The notes beneath the pieces were generated by a model. That model saw only the letters and a list, made by a program, of their open reading frames with translations, was not told where the DNA came from and did no database searches. 64,000 bases of DNA. It comes from Euryodendron excelsum. Taxonomy: Eukaryota > Streptophyta > Magnoliopsida > Ericales > Pentaphylacaceae. The translations under genes and the position numbers were made by a program. The stretch is from positions 38,086,501-38,150,500 of the forward strand of contig CM065388.1 in assembly GCA_033060915.1 (NCBI GenBank), written 5' to 3'. Below, piece after piece: positions 30,501-43,365 of this stretch (position 1 is the stretch's first letter; each line of letters opens with the position of its first letter).

Positions 30501-33125
30501 TCAACTGATATATTGAAAAGAGGGGCCCTAATTCCTCTCTGTTCATGGAGATAGAATTACCAAGAACACAAGGGGCAACCAAAAAGTAAGGTCTCTCACC
30601 GACCTATAGCCAAGCAAGAAAGGAGGCGAATGTGAAGACTTAAGAGTATATTAGAAATTCAATGTATTAAAGATAAGCAAAAAATCCTAAGAAAAGTGTA
30701 CCCCTCCCCCTTTAAATGTATTTCAATTCCATGTACAAAGAGAAAATCGATGCAATAAAATCATCATTTTTTCTTCTCTTAAATGAATGTATGAATGAAT
30801 GAATACCACATGTCACAAGTATGATATTTGCATACGGGGACAAGACCCTATTACAAAACATGAACAAACCATCATGTTTAGTCCCCTCAAAAAGCAAGGA
30901 CACCCCTAAGGCATGCATTGTGTGCATGGATATACATTTAGTCTGTTTCGTGAAGGCCAGTGTAAGCAAAAATTGGAGAAGAAGCAAAGGAAAAAGAAAT
31001 ATGAAAAGAAAAAAAATAAAGGAAAGAGAGTCTTGGTTAGAGATAGACTCAAAATTTTAGAGAGAGAAATAGAGCAGTTTGGTTGGGGTAGAAGATGACT
31101 ATGCAAAAAATCTAGTGCGGGCAAGTCCATAGTAGTTACAGTGCACCCTCGGGTTGTTCAATAATTCAAGTAGGTTTCGAGCTATATAAATTGCCATACC
31201 CTAAGTTGTTTGGCACACTAAATCTATTTTTGATATTAGTTTGATCAAATTCTGATCATATGATAGTATCTAAAATAGCAATGAATGAACGAACAAAATG
31301 ACAGTTTTGATGGTTTGATGGTCAAACGTGATTGGATTTCTATAAAATTTTAATATTTTGATTTTGATGGTAACATTTAATAATCCAATGGATTAGATCT
31401 GATAGGATGATATTTTAAATTTTATTTGCATAAAATGATACCATTTAACATTATTAGGTACTTGTGATATTCTCGAAGTTTATATAATGTTGAATTCCTA
31501 TTTTATTGCTATTACTGTTTATGATTATTGGATATAATTACTGTTGTTTATAATTACAATGCCATAATTTGCATATTAATATTATCTAGGTAATGAAATG
31601 CTTTATTGAATATTATCCTTTTGAATATTTCATTATTGAGACATACATCCCATTGAGTCACATATTCATAATGGAGTACTGTTAACGTGCAGTTGTTATT
31701 GAACGAGGATGAATGAGAAATTGTATCATCCGTAAAAAATAGAATTCTAATGACGGTGATTTGAGAAATATTGAAAATTATGAAATAATATAATAAGCAA
31801 AGAGATATAAACAAGAAAGGATTATTCTTCCTTGAGGTGAAAAATCTGAAATTATCTTAGCCAAGTATTTTATTGGTTTAGTGTACCGAAAGGTAAAAGT
31901 TCTTGAGAACATGTCGGTGCATGGCACCGTTGATGAAAGCTTAATAAAGCCCTTGTTTCTCCAAAAATAATTAGTATGTAATGATGAGTGAGGAAAGGTG
32001 AAAACTGGAGAAGCTAAAATTGGATAACGAGATTATATAGCATATGAATATAATAAATGGTAAGGAAATCAAGAAAGGAAAAAGAAGAATATTATTGCTT
32101 TAAAGTGAAAGTGAGAATACTAAATACATTGCATTCATGTTGCATTGTTAGTATATTTATTTATATGCCTATATTATACTTTATATGCTACATATTATAT
32201 ATTAGATGTTTCATGCAAGTTTTATACTGGAACACAAAGAATGATGGTTTAAACTTGCTCGATATTGGATTCATTTTCTAAGTTGATATTTGGCTACAGG
32301 CATATGTTTTGTATTATGCACTAGAGTTGTACTTGAGTTTTGAGAATTAAATTATTATTAGTTGAGTGATGTGTAGTTACTCTGTTATACTATGGACAAT
32401 TTATTAAATTGAACTTTATTATTTTTGGATATCATTAAATTTTGATATATTTTTCACAAAATTAATTATTTTCATCATAAACGACCTCAAATTTTCTGTG
32501 TGACAAGGTGAATCCAATATAATATTGGATTCATATCCTAGGCAACCTGACAAATCTATGCTTAAACAACTGTACATCTAAGGAACTATTTTGCCACTTT
32601 CGTATACGAAACATATATTGTTTGCGGTCATAAAAATCCACTGTAATTACTTCTCAGACGTTATACTATTCGTGACAAAAGTTTTGCAGTTTTTTTTTTT
32701 TCTCGATATCTATTCTGTAACTAGCTTTTCCATGTCTCCGTTAGTTGGTATCTTATAAATAACAGCCTTCTAGCATCTCTATTCATAGGCATCGTAACCA
32801 GTAATTAATATATATTTATATAATAAAACATATCAGTTTTTGAAAATGTCGTACGTGACACTTTCATTCAACGCATGGGATTTATTTGATTTAAATCTAT
32901 GGTGGAGATTACTTTTCAACTAATCTTCCAACCTTTAAAATGCCGCCCATAGCTATCAACATCAGTAGTGTGGGTTCCACTTCAACGTCTTGCGAGACTC
33001 TTTTACCGACAGTCAATTTTTTTTAACCTTTCCTCTATACAAAAGTTGTAAAGACATTAAATGCCCATCTCTCTCTTCCTTTCTTTTCTTTTTCTTTACT
33101 TCTTTTTTCTTCACACTGATCAGCC
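30501..33125. other. AT-rich region, no gene recognised
   Basis: Contains only short frames. 30960-31100 is unusually Lys/Glu-rich if translated on the + strand but has no domain match I know. 31200-33050 is AT-rich and featureless apart from homopolymer runs (T-run at about 32690). Confidence 0.35.
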
Positions 33126-33458
33126 ATGGCTAAAGGCCCGAAACTCACCTCATCATTCCTTCTCTTTTTATTTTTGGTTTCTTTCTTTCTCTTCTCCACA
33201 CCTCTGGCAGAAAGGTTGCTATTGCGATGGGTGGAGAGAGCAAGAGAGAGAGAGGTGACAAGAGGAGGGTTCTGCCATGGGGTCTGGGTAAATGGTTTCC
33301 CTTATGGTGACCCTTTGAGTGTTGTCCATGGGTGGTGTTGGTGCTGGCATGGAGGTAATGCAGTGGGTTATGGAAGCAACAATCTCTTTTTCAGTCATAA
33401 GCTACCACGATTTTTCTCCCACGTGCTCTCATTCTCTCACTTTATCTCTCTAAAATAG
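33126..33458 (+). CDS. Possible small secreted protein (110 aa), unrecognised
   Basis: The ATG has an excellent plant context (AGCCATGGCT). The first 30 residues look like a signal peptide: Lys near the start, then a long Phe/Leu core (SSFLLFLFLVSFFLFS) and a small-residue exit. The rest is basic then Gly/Trp/Cys-rich, with FCHGVWVNGFPYGDP and HGWCWCWHGG. I do not recognise the family. CTATACAAAA near 33038 might serve as a TATA-like box. The hydrophobic start could also be an artefact of the TTTCTTTT-rich sequence, so this may not be a gene. Confidence 0.22.
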   Translation: MAKGPKLTSSFLLFLFLVSFFLFSTPLAERLLLRWVERAREREVTRGGFCHGVWVNGFPYGDPLSVVHGWCWCWHGGNAVGYGSNNLFFSHKLPRFFSHVLSFSHFISLK

Positions 33459-34395
33459 GCCCGAAGATTTTAGTGGTAATATAGTATTAATTATTGCCAC
33501 TAAGATTTAATCAGTATGGTATGCAACTTTTCAAATACATAGATGGCAAATATCATTAAGGAAATAGTGCCTTAAAATTAGGAGGGCTACCTACATACTA
33601 GATCTCCCAACACACACAAATAGGAAATAATTCTGCTTTTGCCGGTAGATTTTCACATTTAACTTACTAATTTGTTAAAAATTAATCGGATTGAAGTTAG
33701 GTTAAAATTTGTCACAATCACATGTAACTCTTTATTAATTTTGTTGAGAGTGTCGTAGATACAAGTCATCCTGTGTATATATATAATTAATATCATGCTT
33801 AGTCTTTAGGATCTATGTATTGATTTTTTGTTCTTTTATGAATTCTCCCTTCAAAATTTTTTCTTAGTTATTGTGTAGAAGACTTGATTTTGGATTATGG
33901 AAGAACTTGGTTGCAATTGGCATAACATATTTTAATGGATGGTACTTGGTTGATTTAAAATTTTTAGGTTATGGAAGAACTTGCTCTTGCTTATTGGTTT
34001 TTACTTGTAAAAATTAATGTGACCACATGACCTATTTATAGTCTCAACTATTGTACAAAATGGACAAATTGTGATGAAGAATATGCATGAACATGTCAAT
34101 CCAAACAATAACACAATAACACATATAGAGATAATAATTCTCTTGAACAATCGTTCTATTAAGTCATCAAAAACTATGTGAAGCAGTGGGGGTGGCGTGC
34201 GGTGGTGGGGTGAGGTAGTAGGGATGGCGGACAGTGATTTGAGAAAGAAGTTGATGAAGGGAAGAAATAGAGAGAATAAAGAGAAGCCGGGTTTCATCCG
34301 TGGCAGTCTACGGTGGGGACTCGGGAGGATTAAGAAAAGAAGAAGAAAGAAAAATATATATATTTTGATGGTGAAATTGTACTTTCAAATACCCA
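33459..34395. other. AT-rich region, nothing recognised
   Basis: No coding or repeat signal except scattered GA-rich stretches (34250-34370). Confidence 0.35.
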
Positions 34396-34503
34396 TTTTG
34401 GGAGGAATACTCTCCCAATTAGTTCAGTTAGCGCATGTGGTAAACAAACTTTTGGCAGGAATACTCTGCCAATTAGTTCAGTTAGCGCATGTGGTATACA
34501 AAC
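34396..34503. repeat. 54-bp tandem pair with a conserved hairpin
   Basis: Copies at 34396-34449 and 34450-34503 share AATTAGTTCAGTTAGCGCAT. Each opens with a 7-bp stem and 7-nt loop: TTGGGAG...CTCCCAA in copy one, TTGGCAG...CTGCCAA in copy two, so one base pair has been exchanged on both sides. TAGTTCAGTTAGCGC resembles a tRNA D-arm/A box, but no tRNA fold follows. Confidence 0.85.
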
Positions 34504-35931
34504 GGTTAGTTTTAACAGTTGTTATCCATTAACTATACTAGTCCAGAGTCCAGAATATAAAGAATTATGTATTTACTCTTTTTGTGTATCACCCAAAAAC
34601 TCATTTAATTTTCATCAAAATCTCAAGATGGTAAAATGTAATTACTTGTAGAATTTATCTATTACATTTCACAAGGTGTCAACTCGTGCAATGCATGAGA
34701 ATAAGGCTTGTTCTAATTTGCAATAGGAATGTTATAAATAATTAATTCAATACCCAAAATACTTAAGAATACAATCTAAATTGACAAACCTAATTTGTTT
34801 ATGGTAATAAAATTCAAAAAAAATAGAAGAAATTGGTGAGATTCTGGTGAACTAATCGCAATAGGTTTTGTTTAAGTATCATCTTCATATTCTTTTTCAA
34901 AATTTTGTATGAAAATTTTTTTGAAACATGAGAATTGTTATAACAAATTATTAGATAATATTATGACATAGTTCGTATGTAACAATAATAACACAAAATA
35001 TAATATCTTATACTTGGGATCCAAGCATTGCCTCTTAATTGGAGTAGATTATGTGATATCTGTATTTGAATGTTTTTTATTTGAATTGTTGGTCTCAAAC
35101 TTTTATGCATCTTTTTTATCTGGTGAGGGAGTCTATAACAAAATAAAGATTATTATAAAAATAGATTTAACATTTACAAACGTGCCTGAAATAATATAAG
35201 TACCCAGAAGTTCATAATTTTAATAATTTCACATAATAAACAAAACAATAGCCAATCGGTTATGTCCTATTAGGAAACTATATGCATGGCATTATGCAGT
35301 AGTAATACATACATATTTACATATAAAGAAAATATAGAGACAGAAGAACTCACCGTTATAAATCCTTGCCTCAAGGTCAAATAATCAACTTTTGGAGAGT
35401 ATATTATTATATACTGTACTATAAAGTAGTTTAATAAAGTTAAAAAACTTATAGCACAATCGTATCATATCTCTTAAAAGTTGAAGCTTTATTGAATTAT
35501 AGAATTTATATATATATATGTCAGATGTGCATTTGATCTTACCAGATATAATTTTACTGTAGAGAGTTTTAAGTATAGAATTTATGGTGAAGGAAAGTCT
35601 TGACGTTGACTTCATCAAATGTGAATCCGTGTGAATCCATATGACAATTTAATGATCCATTCTTCTCTGGATAATATATAACACTTTCTATATGCAATTG
35701 GATAATGTTAGTTATCTAATGTTTGTAACACTATTGAATAAATTCAATGATAATTCGAATTATTGAATAAATTTAATGATAATATAATATTTTAGAATTA
35801 AAATTTATAGTGAATTTATATAAATTCAATAGTTATTTAACCAATTACTCTTATGACGTGACATTTTAAAAGTATTAAGATATTTAGAGTGCCATATAAG
35901 AGAGAGACAAAATATAACAGCGAACACAATT

Positions 35932-35962
<31 letters not shown>

Positions 35963-36985
35963 GATTGCTTCTGCTTCTCTTCAAATATTTTTAGCATTTG
36001 CCCAATTCTTTTTTTATCTTTTCCAAAAACTTTGTTATTGGGTATAAAAAGAGAGTTGAACTGATGGCCTCCATCATCGGTGAGGACAGAGCCACAAATG
36101 CTATGTATCATCTTGCCATTAATGAAGAGTAATGGCTCTGGGATATGCTAAACAAGCAAATTGTAAGCAATTTTCTTCCTAGACATGCACTAGGAATTGT
36201 AGTAGAAGAACAATTCCATTCCATCATGAACTACTAAACCCAGCACTGGAATGGTAATGACATTCCCTTTTGATCCGGTTCATATGGCAAAATGCATCCA
36301 AACCACAGTTGCAAAAAGGAAAAACATAAAGGAAAGACGAAAAACAAAAAATGAAAACAGGAAACAAAAGGAAACAAGAAACAAAAAAGTGAAAAAGGTA
36401 GCTAATACAAAGTTAAATAGGATATTAAAAATAAATGTATTGCAAACCCTAAAAATTACTAATAATACATAATATCAATAGAAATTTATTTAAAAATTAT
36501 ATTATTGTTAAAAATAAGATTTGAGAGTATAAACGATACTAAAAATTATGAAAAACAAGATTTTGGAGAGTTTTTCTAATATTTTGTTAAGAGCTTTAGA
36601 CAAATTTTTTTAAATTACGTTCGAGTTTTGATAATGTTTCTTAGATGTCTCGCTTAAAATTTTAAAAGAGTTTCATCTGTATTCTAAGAGCAAGTTTATG
36701 AGGAAACAAATTTTTCCTCTCAAAGGAAATTCTAATAACTATGATCCAAACATGAGAATGAGGACATCCTATCCAAAGTATTCCTCCCATTCCAAACTAT
36801 CGCGAAACAAACGCACCCTATGTTTTTCTTTGGTGATCACAAGGGCTAGTTGGTAAAGTCAGTAACACATACTCTCTTCCTCTGTTCTATATCTATTCAC
36901 AGCCCCTCCCAATTTATCCAGAGGGCCCCTCCTTTCACATGGTCCCAAAAGTAGAAAGTCCCACATGACACGAATGAATACGAAA
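34504..36985. other. AT-rich region, no gene recognised
   Basis: Contains (TA)n tracts near 35508-35518 and 35940-35962 and purine-rich sequence at 36290-36400. The minus-strand frame at 35884-36111 begins with a plausible 40-residue stretch (GSVLTDDGGHQFNSLF) but ends in a TA-repeat artefact; I do not recognise it. Confidence 0.35.
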
Positions 36986-37161
36986 AAGAGTAATGTTATG
37001 AAAATTCATACAAAATTTATATTCAGAATAATGTGTTTGAGTTGTGGGTTTATCACTTTAAAACAAAGAACTCATCAAAATATATTTTAATTACAAAACT
37101 ACCACTATCACATTATTCTAATTTAAAATTTTATATAAAAATTCTAAAAGAATAACATTTT
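36986..37161. repeat. MITE with about 45-bp terminal inverted repeats
   Basis: AATGTTATGAAAATTCATAC...GAATAATGTG on the left pairs with CACATTATTC...AATAACATT on the right. It is about 170 bp, non-coding and AT-rich. Superfamily and target duplication were not determined. Confidence 0.65.
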
Positions 37162-39089
37162 CCTACAAAAAAACAAGGGAACCTTAGGGTTGCATACATG
37201 ACAAGCTAAGGAAGTACCAGTACGTAGTGAAAGCCAAGGCTTCTTGACTTGCAGAGTCTGTCACCTACAAACAATAGACAAAACTCTCTCTACATTTTCT
37301 TTTGCATTTCGCTGTATGTACCATTCACCATTAATTAGTGATTTTACAATTCGATAGATGTGAACAAATTAAGCACATCAATTAGGCAGAGAACACGTCA
37401 ATTATATATTATTATACCATATAAAAAGAGACAGTTGACATACCTGCTACGCCACAGTTGCTTGCAGCTGCTTACCGAGATAGCTTTCATGGCCTGGATA
37501 AAGAGCCACATAAAAAATGATAGAAATAAATTAACAAAATATCTCATTAGGTTTTTAAGTCCATCTTTTCTTTTTAATTGCACATTTGAGATGAGAACAA
37601 ATTAAACTAAATCACAATCACTTTGGATAAAGAGTCACCCAAAAAAAATTGAAAATAAACTAAAAAAATTCATCATTAAGTTTTTATGTTCATCTTCCTT
37701 TCTTATTCATAATTCTTCCTTCAATGAAAAAAACTAAAAAAAATCCCTTATTTAGATCAGCCCATACTTATTCAATTCGAAGACTTAAACACCATGTAAC
37801 ATGTTTACGGCGGCTTTAATATGTTCAACCTATCAATTTCATAATCATAGATGTCCATTCCTTTTAACTCCACTTCTCCACGTACTTTTAAGAGAGTTCG
37901 AGTTACTCCTCTTTAATTTTCAAGACTCACTTTATATTTTTCACCCCTTGGTTCACAATCTCCTAATCTTAAGTAAAAAAAAAAAAAAAATGTAATTCTT
38001 CTCAAAAAATTGGTACAAAGATAATACCTAAATGATGCAATAATAGTATTTTTGTAAATAAGAGTTGGTATTTTTTTTTTAAAGTGAAAGACTCTCTTGT
38101 GGCGTAATAAAATAAAAAGTTTAGAGAATTTCAACCATTAAAGACTGGAAGGGAACATGAACTATAGATGAGAGCTATAAAATTTAATTACCAACTCTTG
38201 TTCCAAACCGTTGACTTACGAGAGCCAGAGATATCCAACAGGAGACACATCAATTAACACGCATTGAATAATTATTCATAATGTTAAAAAACAAATTGAT
38301 TCATTGAAAATTTTCCAGTGTGTGAACAAATATTTTGATAGCTTGGGCTTATTCAGTGAATCAAGAAACAAACACAAAGTAGAGCATATTTGACGGAATA
38401 TTTTTTTAGAGATTTTCTCAAACATATTTGCAAAAATGGGGAAAAGCGGACAAGGTTAATGCTATAAATCAACCTAAAAGAAAAATCAAATAATCCAAGA
38501 AAATTCTTCAACTAGTAGTTCCTATATGCCAAAGTTTTCAAGCTCATCAGACTCATGATAAAACAACAACACTGACCAGAAATAAATAAATAAAATTTCA
38601 TGCTGCCCCATATATACTTATGATGATCATTCATGAGAATGGTGCACCTCATAATTCAAACGTGGTGCACAATTTATGCAGGGTGGCATCACCAGGAAAT
38701 CAGACCTCAATTGTTATGAAATGTTGAATGAACACAAAAAAAAAAAAAAACAAAAATTGGCCATGTTTCAGAATTAATTGATCACGGGCAAATGATAATA
38801 ATGCCAGCCAAAGTTAAAAGTGCTTTTGTTTCAAATGATGATGAAAAAGCTAAAGTTTAGTGAAAATATCACTAAATTTTGTGGCATTAGGGTCATCCTC
38901 AAAATATAGGCCTACTACTTGGGAAATTGCTTGACAATTTAAGCTGGTTTAATATTAATTCTAGCCAGAAAATAATTGCAAAAGAAATTTACGAAAAAAA
39001 ATCAGCGCAGATGGTACAGTAATTTGATAATGCAGTCTAACTCTCATTAAAGCCAAAGGAACATCGATCGGATTGCTGTATATTTGTGT
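37162..39089. other. Upstream intergenic region of the NRL gene
   Basis: AT-rich. An 11-bp inverted pair AAGAGTTGGTA/TACCAACTCTT (38060-38070 and 38189-38199) may bound a 140-bp MITE. A-runs occur at 37975 and 38735. No other gene is supported. Confidence 0.4.
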
Positions 39090-39099
39090 ATATAAATAA
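39090..39099 (+). promoter_or_regulatory. Candidate TATA box of the NRL gene
   Basis: ATATAAATAA about 300 bp upstream of the start codon, followed by a TA/CA microsatellite (39204-39270) that would lie in the 5' leader. The distance to the ATG is long but plausible; other AT-rich sites could serve. Confidence 0.3.
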
Positions 39100-39396
39100 A
39101 ATGCAGACATCAAGTAGCTAGGTGAGGTCCTCGTTTAATTAATGAAAACTGCGGAAGGAAATAAAAAGCATTTCTCGTGATGCTGCTGGGAAATACAACA
39201 ACTATATATATGTATATATATACATACATATTGCACACAAAGTACAGACAAACATCTATATATATATAGAGACCATTGTATATATTTGTAAACAAAATCT
39301 TTCACGAGACTTCTGCCAACACGTACCCTTGAGCGCCTTTCTCTGTTTTTGATAAGAAAATAGAGGTTTCTTGGTTTCATTCAATCCGAAGCAGCC

Positions 39397-41446
39397 ATGC
39401 CAGAGCTCTGTGATTTGCAAATTCACGTTAATGGTCAACAAACATTCTTTGTGAACGAGGTAATCTAAAAATCCTCCATTGATTACATTTTCTATTCAAT
39501 TATAACCAATCTCGTTAATTATGTGTTTTCTTATCCAATATATATATATATATTTGCAGGAAATCATATCGAAATACTCATGGAAGTTGAGGAAAATCAT
39601 CCAGCAAGAAAAGAGAAGAACCCAAATCAGGAATTCAGGGATCAACGTCGATGATTTTCCGGGAGGCCCAGATGGGTTTGAACTGGTATCAAGATTCTGC
39701 TACAACAATGGCGCTATCACAATCACAGTATCAAACGTGTCTCTCCTCCATTGTTGTGCAGTGTTTCTTGGAATGAATAAGTCTAAGAAGGTCTCAACCT
39801 GCAATCTCTTGCAGCAAACCGAGACTTTTCTTGAAGGAATGTTTTACTGGTCTTGGAATGATCTACTGACTTGCCTCAAGAGCTGCGAACCATTTTTCTC
39901 CTACGCAGACTCATCTGGTCTTGTTCAAATGCTCATGTCTTCTCTTCTATCAAAAATTGCTCAAAATTCGGACATAAATTTCTCTGCTTCATCTTCCTCT
40001 TCTTCATCTTCTCCAGACACTGCTGCGTCTGGTAGGTTCAAGCCATGTTCATCAAATTCAATCAAAGTTTGGTGGTTAGACGATCTGACCATTTTACCCC
40101 CAAAAATCATGGAAAAGTTCGTCAAGACTTTGGGGGCTTACGGAAGCGATAACAACAGCCTAGTCCTTACAAAGTTCCTCCTCCACTACCTAAAATCTGC
40201 AGTAGTTCAACGCAAAGGTTCTGCGAATTCCAAGTCCGACTATGGCGGCCTTGCAGACACGGCCGTTCAGGGTGTGATTTCGGTGGGGAAGTCCTCATTT
40301 TCTTGCAGAGGATTGCTTTCAGTGATGAGGGTTGTGGCTGGTTTTGGGCTGAGCAGAGATTGCAGAGCTGGGTTGGAGAGATTGATTGGTGGAATGCTTG
40401 ATGAAGCAAAGCTGGACGATTTGTTGGTGTCTGGGCATAATCATGCGGGCGTCTACGATGTCAATCTGGTGCTGAGACTGGTAAGATTGTTCGTTCATCG
40501 TGACGATGGAGTGCCGGCACAGAAGATGAAGAAGGTGGGTAGACTGATAGATAAGTATTTGGGAGAGATAGCTCCAGATCACAACCTCAAGATCTCAAAG
40601 TTTCTTGGAGTTGCAGAGAGTCTGCCTGATTTTGCAAGAGACTCCTTTGATGGGGTCTACAGAGCCATTGATATCTATCTTGAGGTGATTATTATATTTT
40701 CTTTCTCATTTAAGTCTTCTTTCCTCCTCTCTTTCTTCTTTGCTCTTTTGGTAGTTGGTGTCTTCTTTTCCTTTCTTATCCATACGTTGAGGAGAAATGG
40801 TATCGATTCTTTTGGATGAAACTTGCAGAGCTGGGGGCACAAAGAGAAAATTTAAGTGATACGACAAACGGATGTTTATTCTACAAAACTATGTTTTTTT
40901 TTTACAGTGAATGATTCTATTAATTCAATCATATTATACTGTGATTAATTACGTATGAATTTTTTTCTTGTACAAAATTACCATTAAAAAATACTAACTC
41001 TTAGTAACAAAATATAAAATGAGTACTAAATTGTCACTATGGTTCTTTTGTGATTTATATAATTTGTCATCATGTAAACAAACGAAATAAATTATAATCC
41101 TTCCATATTATAAGCTGAGAATTCAATATTTTTTCTGTTACAAAATATAAATAAAATTAAATAATATTATTATGGGCAGCAAGTGGCTATCTGAATTTTC
41201 ACATGACTAGAAACAAGGAGAAGCCTAAATCAAATGACTGTATAATGGGAAATACAAAGAATCAAATGGTGGGCTCAACAGCCATTCAACAAATATCTGG
41301 GGGCATCGGTACTGGTTCTGAGCTGAATATTTTGGTATATTTTTTGTATATAGATGTTAATATCTGGTACTGGCACTTGGGTGTTGAAATTCGGTTATCT
41401 TGATCCTGCCATTCCCAATTTACAGTTAATAGATTAGTTCACCAAT

Positions 41447-41515
<69 letters not shown>

Positions 41516-42251
41516 TAAGATTTACCTGCAGGGCTAATGTTATACGAACATGTTATTTATATACAAAAGATTTATACACAACTTGAATTCAAGGAAGGAA
41601 AAAGAAAAAAAAAAAAAAAAAACTCATATTGTGTGGTTCATAATTGGAAGATGTTAACATTACTATTTGGTGCAGTTCTATTTTCTTTTCTTTTTGTTAA
41701 TACAAAAATTTTGTAAGCTTAGCAATTAGATTTTCCTAGGTAGATACAGTTATGATACATTTCTTATTGAACTTATAATAATATGTGAGGAGGGGGTTGT
41801 TGCAGTCTCACCCTAGTCTTTCATTGGAGGAGCGATCAAGGTTATGCAGATGTCTTAGGTATGAGAAGATGAGCCTGGAAGCATGTAAAGACCTTGCAAA
41901 GAACCCCAGAATTCCTCCGAGGATCGCTGTTCAAGCACTCGTTTCTCAACATCCCAATATACCCACAACAGAGTTTCATGATGATCATCAGGAGAGTACA
42001 AGCAACACCCATCAGATGGTCATGATGTACAAACGGGGGGTTGGTGATGATGATGCAGCTGATCAGAGTTTCCCAGAGGAGGACGAAAATGAAGATTTGA
42101 AACTAAACCTTCAGAGGATGCGGTGGAGAGTTGGGGAGTTGGAGAAGGTTTGTAGGGAGATGAAGGGTCAGATGTCTAGGATGATGTTGGTCAAGAGTAA
42201 GGTCATCAATGCCCCCCCTCCTCTCAACAGAGCGCTGCCCAGATTGTGCTG

Positions 42252-42252
<1 letters not shown>
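39397..42252 (+). CDS. BTB/POZ-NPH3 (NRL family) protein, three exons
   Basis: NRL proteins are plant-specific adaptors, several of which act with phototropins or CUL3 ubiquitin ligases at the plasma membrane. Exons are 39397-39459, 39560-40684 and 41806-42252, all joined in phase 0 with GT-AG introns, giving 544 residues. The start MPELCDLQIHVNG matches the beginning of the BTB domain (to about residue 95). It continues with VDDFPGGPDGFELVSRFCYN, a strong NRL signature. A Ser run falls at about 164-172. The NPH3 domain starts at KVWWLDDLTILPPKIMEKF (about 190) and includes IDKYLGEIAPD, FARDSFDGVYRAIDIYLE and, across the second junction, HPSLSLEERSRLCRCL. A C-terminal coiled coil (LQRMRWRVGELEKVCREMKG) follows. 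It resembles Arabidopsis At3g19850/At1g50280 (from memory). Intron 2 (1121 bp) carries a CT microsatellite. The gene looks intact. Confidence 0.93.
41448..41506. repeat. (CT)n microsatellite in intron 2 of the NRL gene
   Basis: Nearly 30 CT units. A possible small MITE (GCTAATGTTA near 41532 pairing with TTAACATTAC near 41652) follows in the same intron. Confidence 0.9.

Positions 42253-42288
<36 letters not shown>
42253..42288. repeat. (CT)n microsatellite just after the NRL stop codon
   Basis: The tract starts within a few bases of the TGA at 42250-42252, so it is in the 3' untranslated region. Confidence 0.9.
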
Positions 42289-42289
<1 letters not shown>

Positions 42290-42649
42290 GGAAACACATG
42301 GAATATTTTTTACAGCTGTAAAAGAATGTGTTTTCGTAGTGTTTTCCGAGTTAAAAGTGTAATTTGGTGTGAAAGTTTTGCATATTATGGTGACAAAAGC
42401 AGAGAACTATCAATCTTGATCTTTATTAATAAACTATCAGAAAGGAGCAAAGAAGACGGAAGAGAAGAGGTCCACTTGCACTGACTGGTCCTATCAACTT
42501 CGACGTCTTGTTAGAACTAAATAATATATTTTTTTTTAATCATGTTACTAATGCTGCGAAAAAAGTAGTTTGATCCGGTAATTACTACTTGATGAAACAG
42601 TAAATTCGTGGTAGCTTGCACTACTAAAAAATGACCCTTTTGCTTTGGA

Positions 42650-42890
42650 AGTTTTTGCGACGGCTCTTTTGCCGTCGCAAATGTCTGTTTTTGCGACGGC
42701 AATTTACCCGACGCAAAAGGTTGTCGCAAAAGGTTGTCGCAAAAACTTTTTGCTACGGACATTTGCGACGAAACATATACGGGGTCGCATATATAACTTT
42801 TTGAGACAACTATTTACGACGGGATGTTAGCCGTCGCTAAAAGTATTTTTTGCGACGGGATTTTGCGACGGCAAAGTTGTCGCAAAGAAT
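42650..42890. repeat. CACTA subterminal repeats
   Basis: About ten copies of TTTGCGACGG/CCGTCGCAAA words occur in both orientations. The first pair, TTTGCGACGGC (42654-42664) and GCCGTCGCAAA (42671-42681), forms a perfect 11-bp hairpin. In CACTA elements such repeats bind the element's accessory protein. Confidence 0.9.
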
Positions 42891-43019
42891 TTTAATCAAA
42901 ACGACGCCGTTTTGATTAAATTCTTCACCCCGCCTTTCTTCTTCATTTCCCCCCATTTCGCTGTAAACCCTAGCCGCGGCAGATCGAGCACTCTGTAATG
43001 TTACCCTCTCTCTCTCTCG

Positions 43020-43346
43020 ATCCCCCTCTCTGACCACACCATCGCCATCGCCATCGCCATCGCCATCGCCACATCCTCATCAGATCGCTATCGCCACATC
43101 CTCCTCGGCTGCGCCATCGCCACCGCCTCCTCCGCTGTGCCATCGCCACCTTGTCCACTGCGCCATCGCCGCCTCCTCCTCCGCTGCGCCATCGCCATCG
43201 CCTCTGCTGCGCCATCGCCATCGCCTCATTGCACTCCCAGCAGCTCCTCCGCCGCGCCATCGCCACCTCCTTCGCTACACCGCACTGCCGCGTCCTCTGC
43301 TACGCCTCCGCCTTCTGTTCTACTGCGTCCACCTCTGCCACACCAC
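43020..43346. repeat. CGCCAT/CTCCTC-rich low-complexity leader
   Basis: Consists of (CGCCAT)n and related trinucleotides within the CACTA leader; frames across it on both strands are compositional artefacts. A possible leader exon ends at GCTGAAG|GTATG (43365/43366), pairing with the acceptor TGTGCAG just before the transposase start. Confidence 0.7.
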
Positions 43347-43365
43347 CATGTCTCCTGTGGCTGAA

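Noticed and set aside
35884..36111. Minus-strand 75-aa frame
   Set aside because: Half of it is a TA-repeat translation, and the rest has no recognised homology or supporting signals.
36990..37200. Fragment of a protein-coding gene upstream of the NRL gene
   Set aside because: The interval is an inverted-repeat MITE; short frames nearby have no domain.
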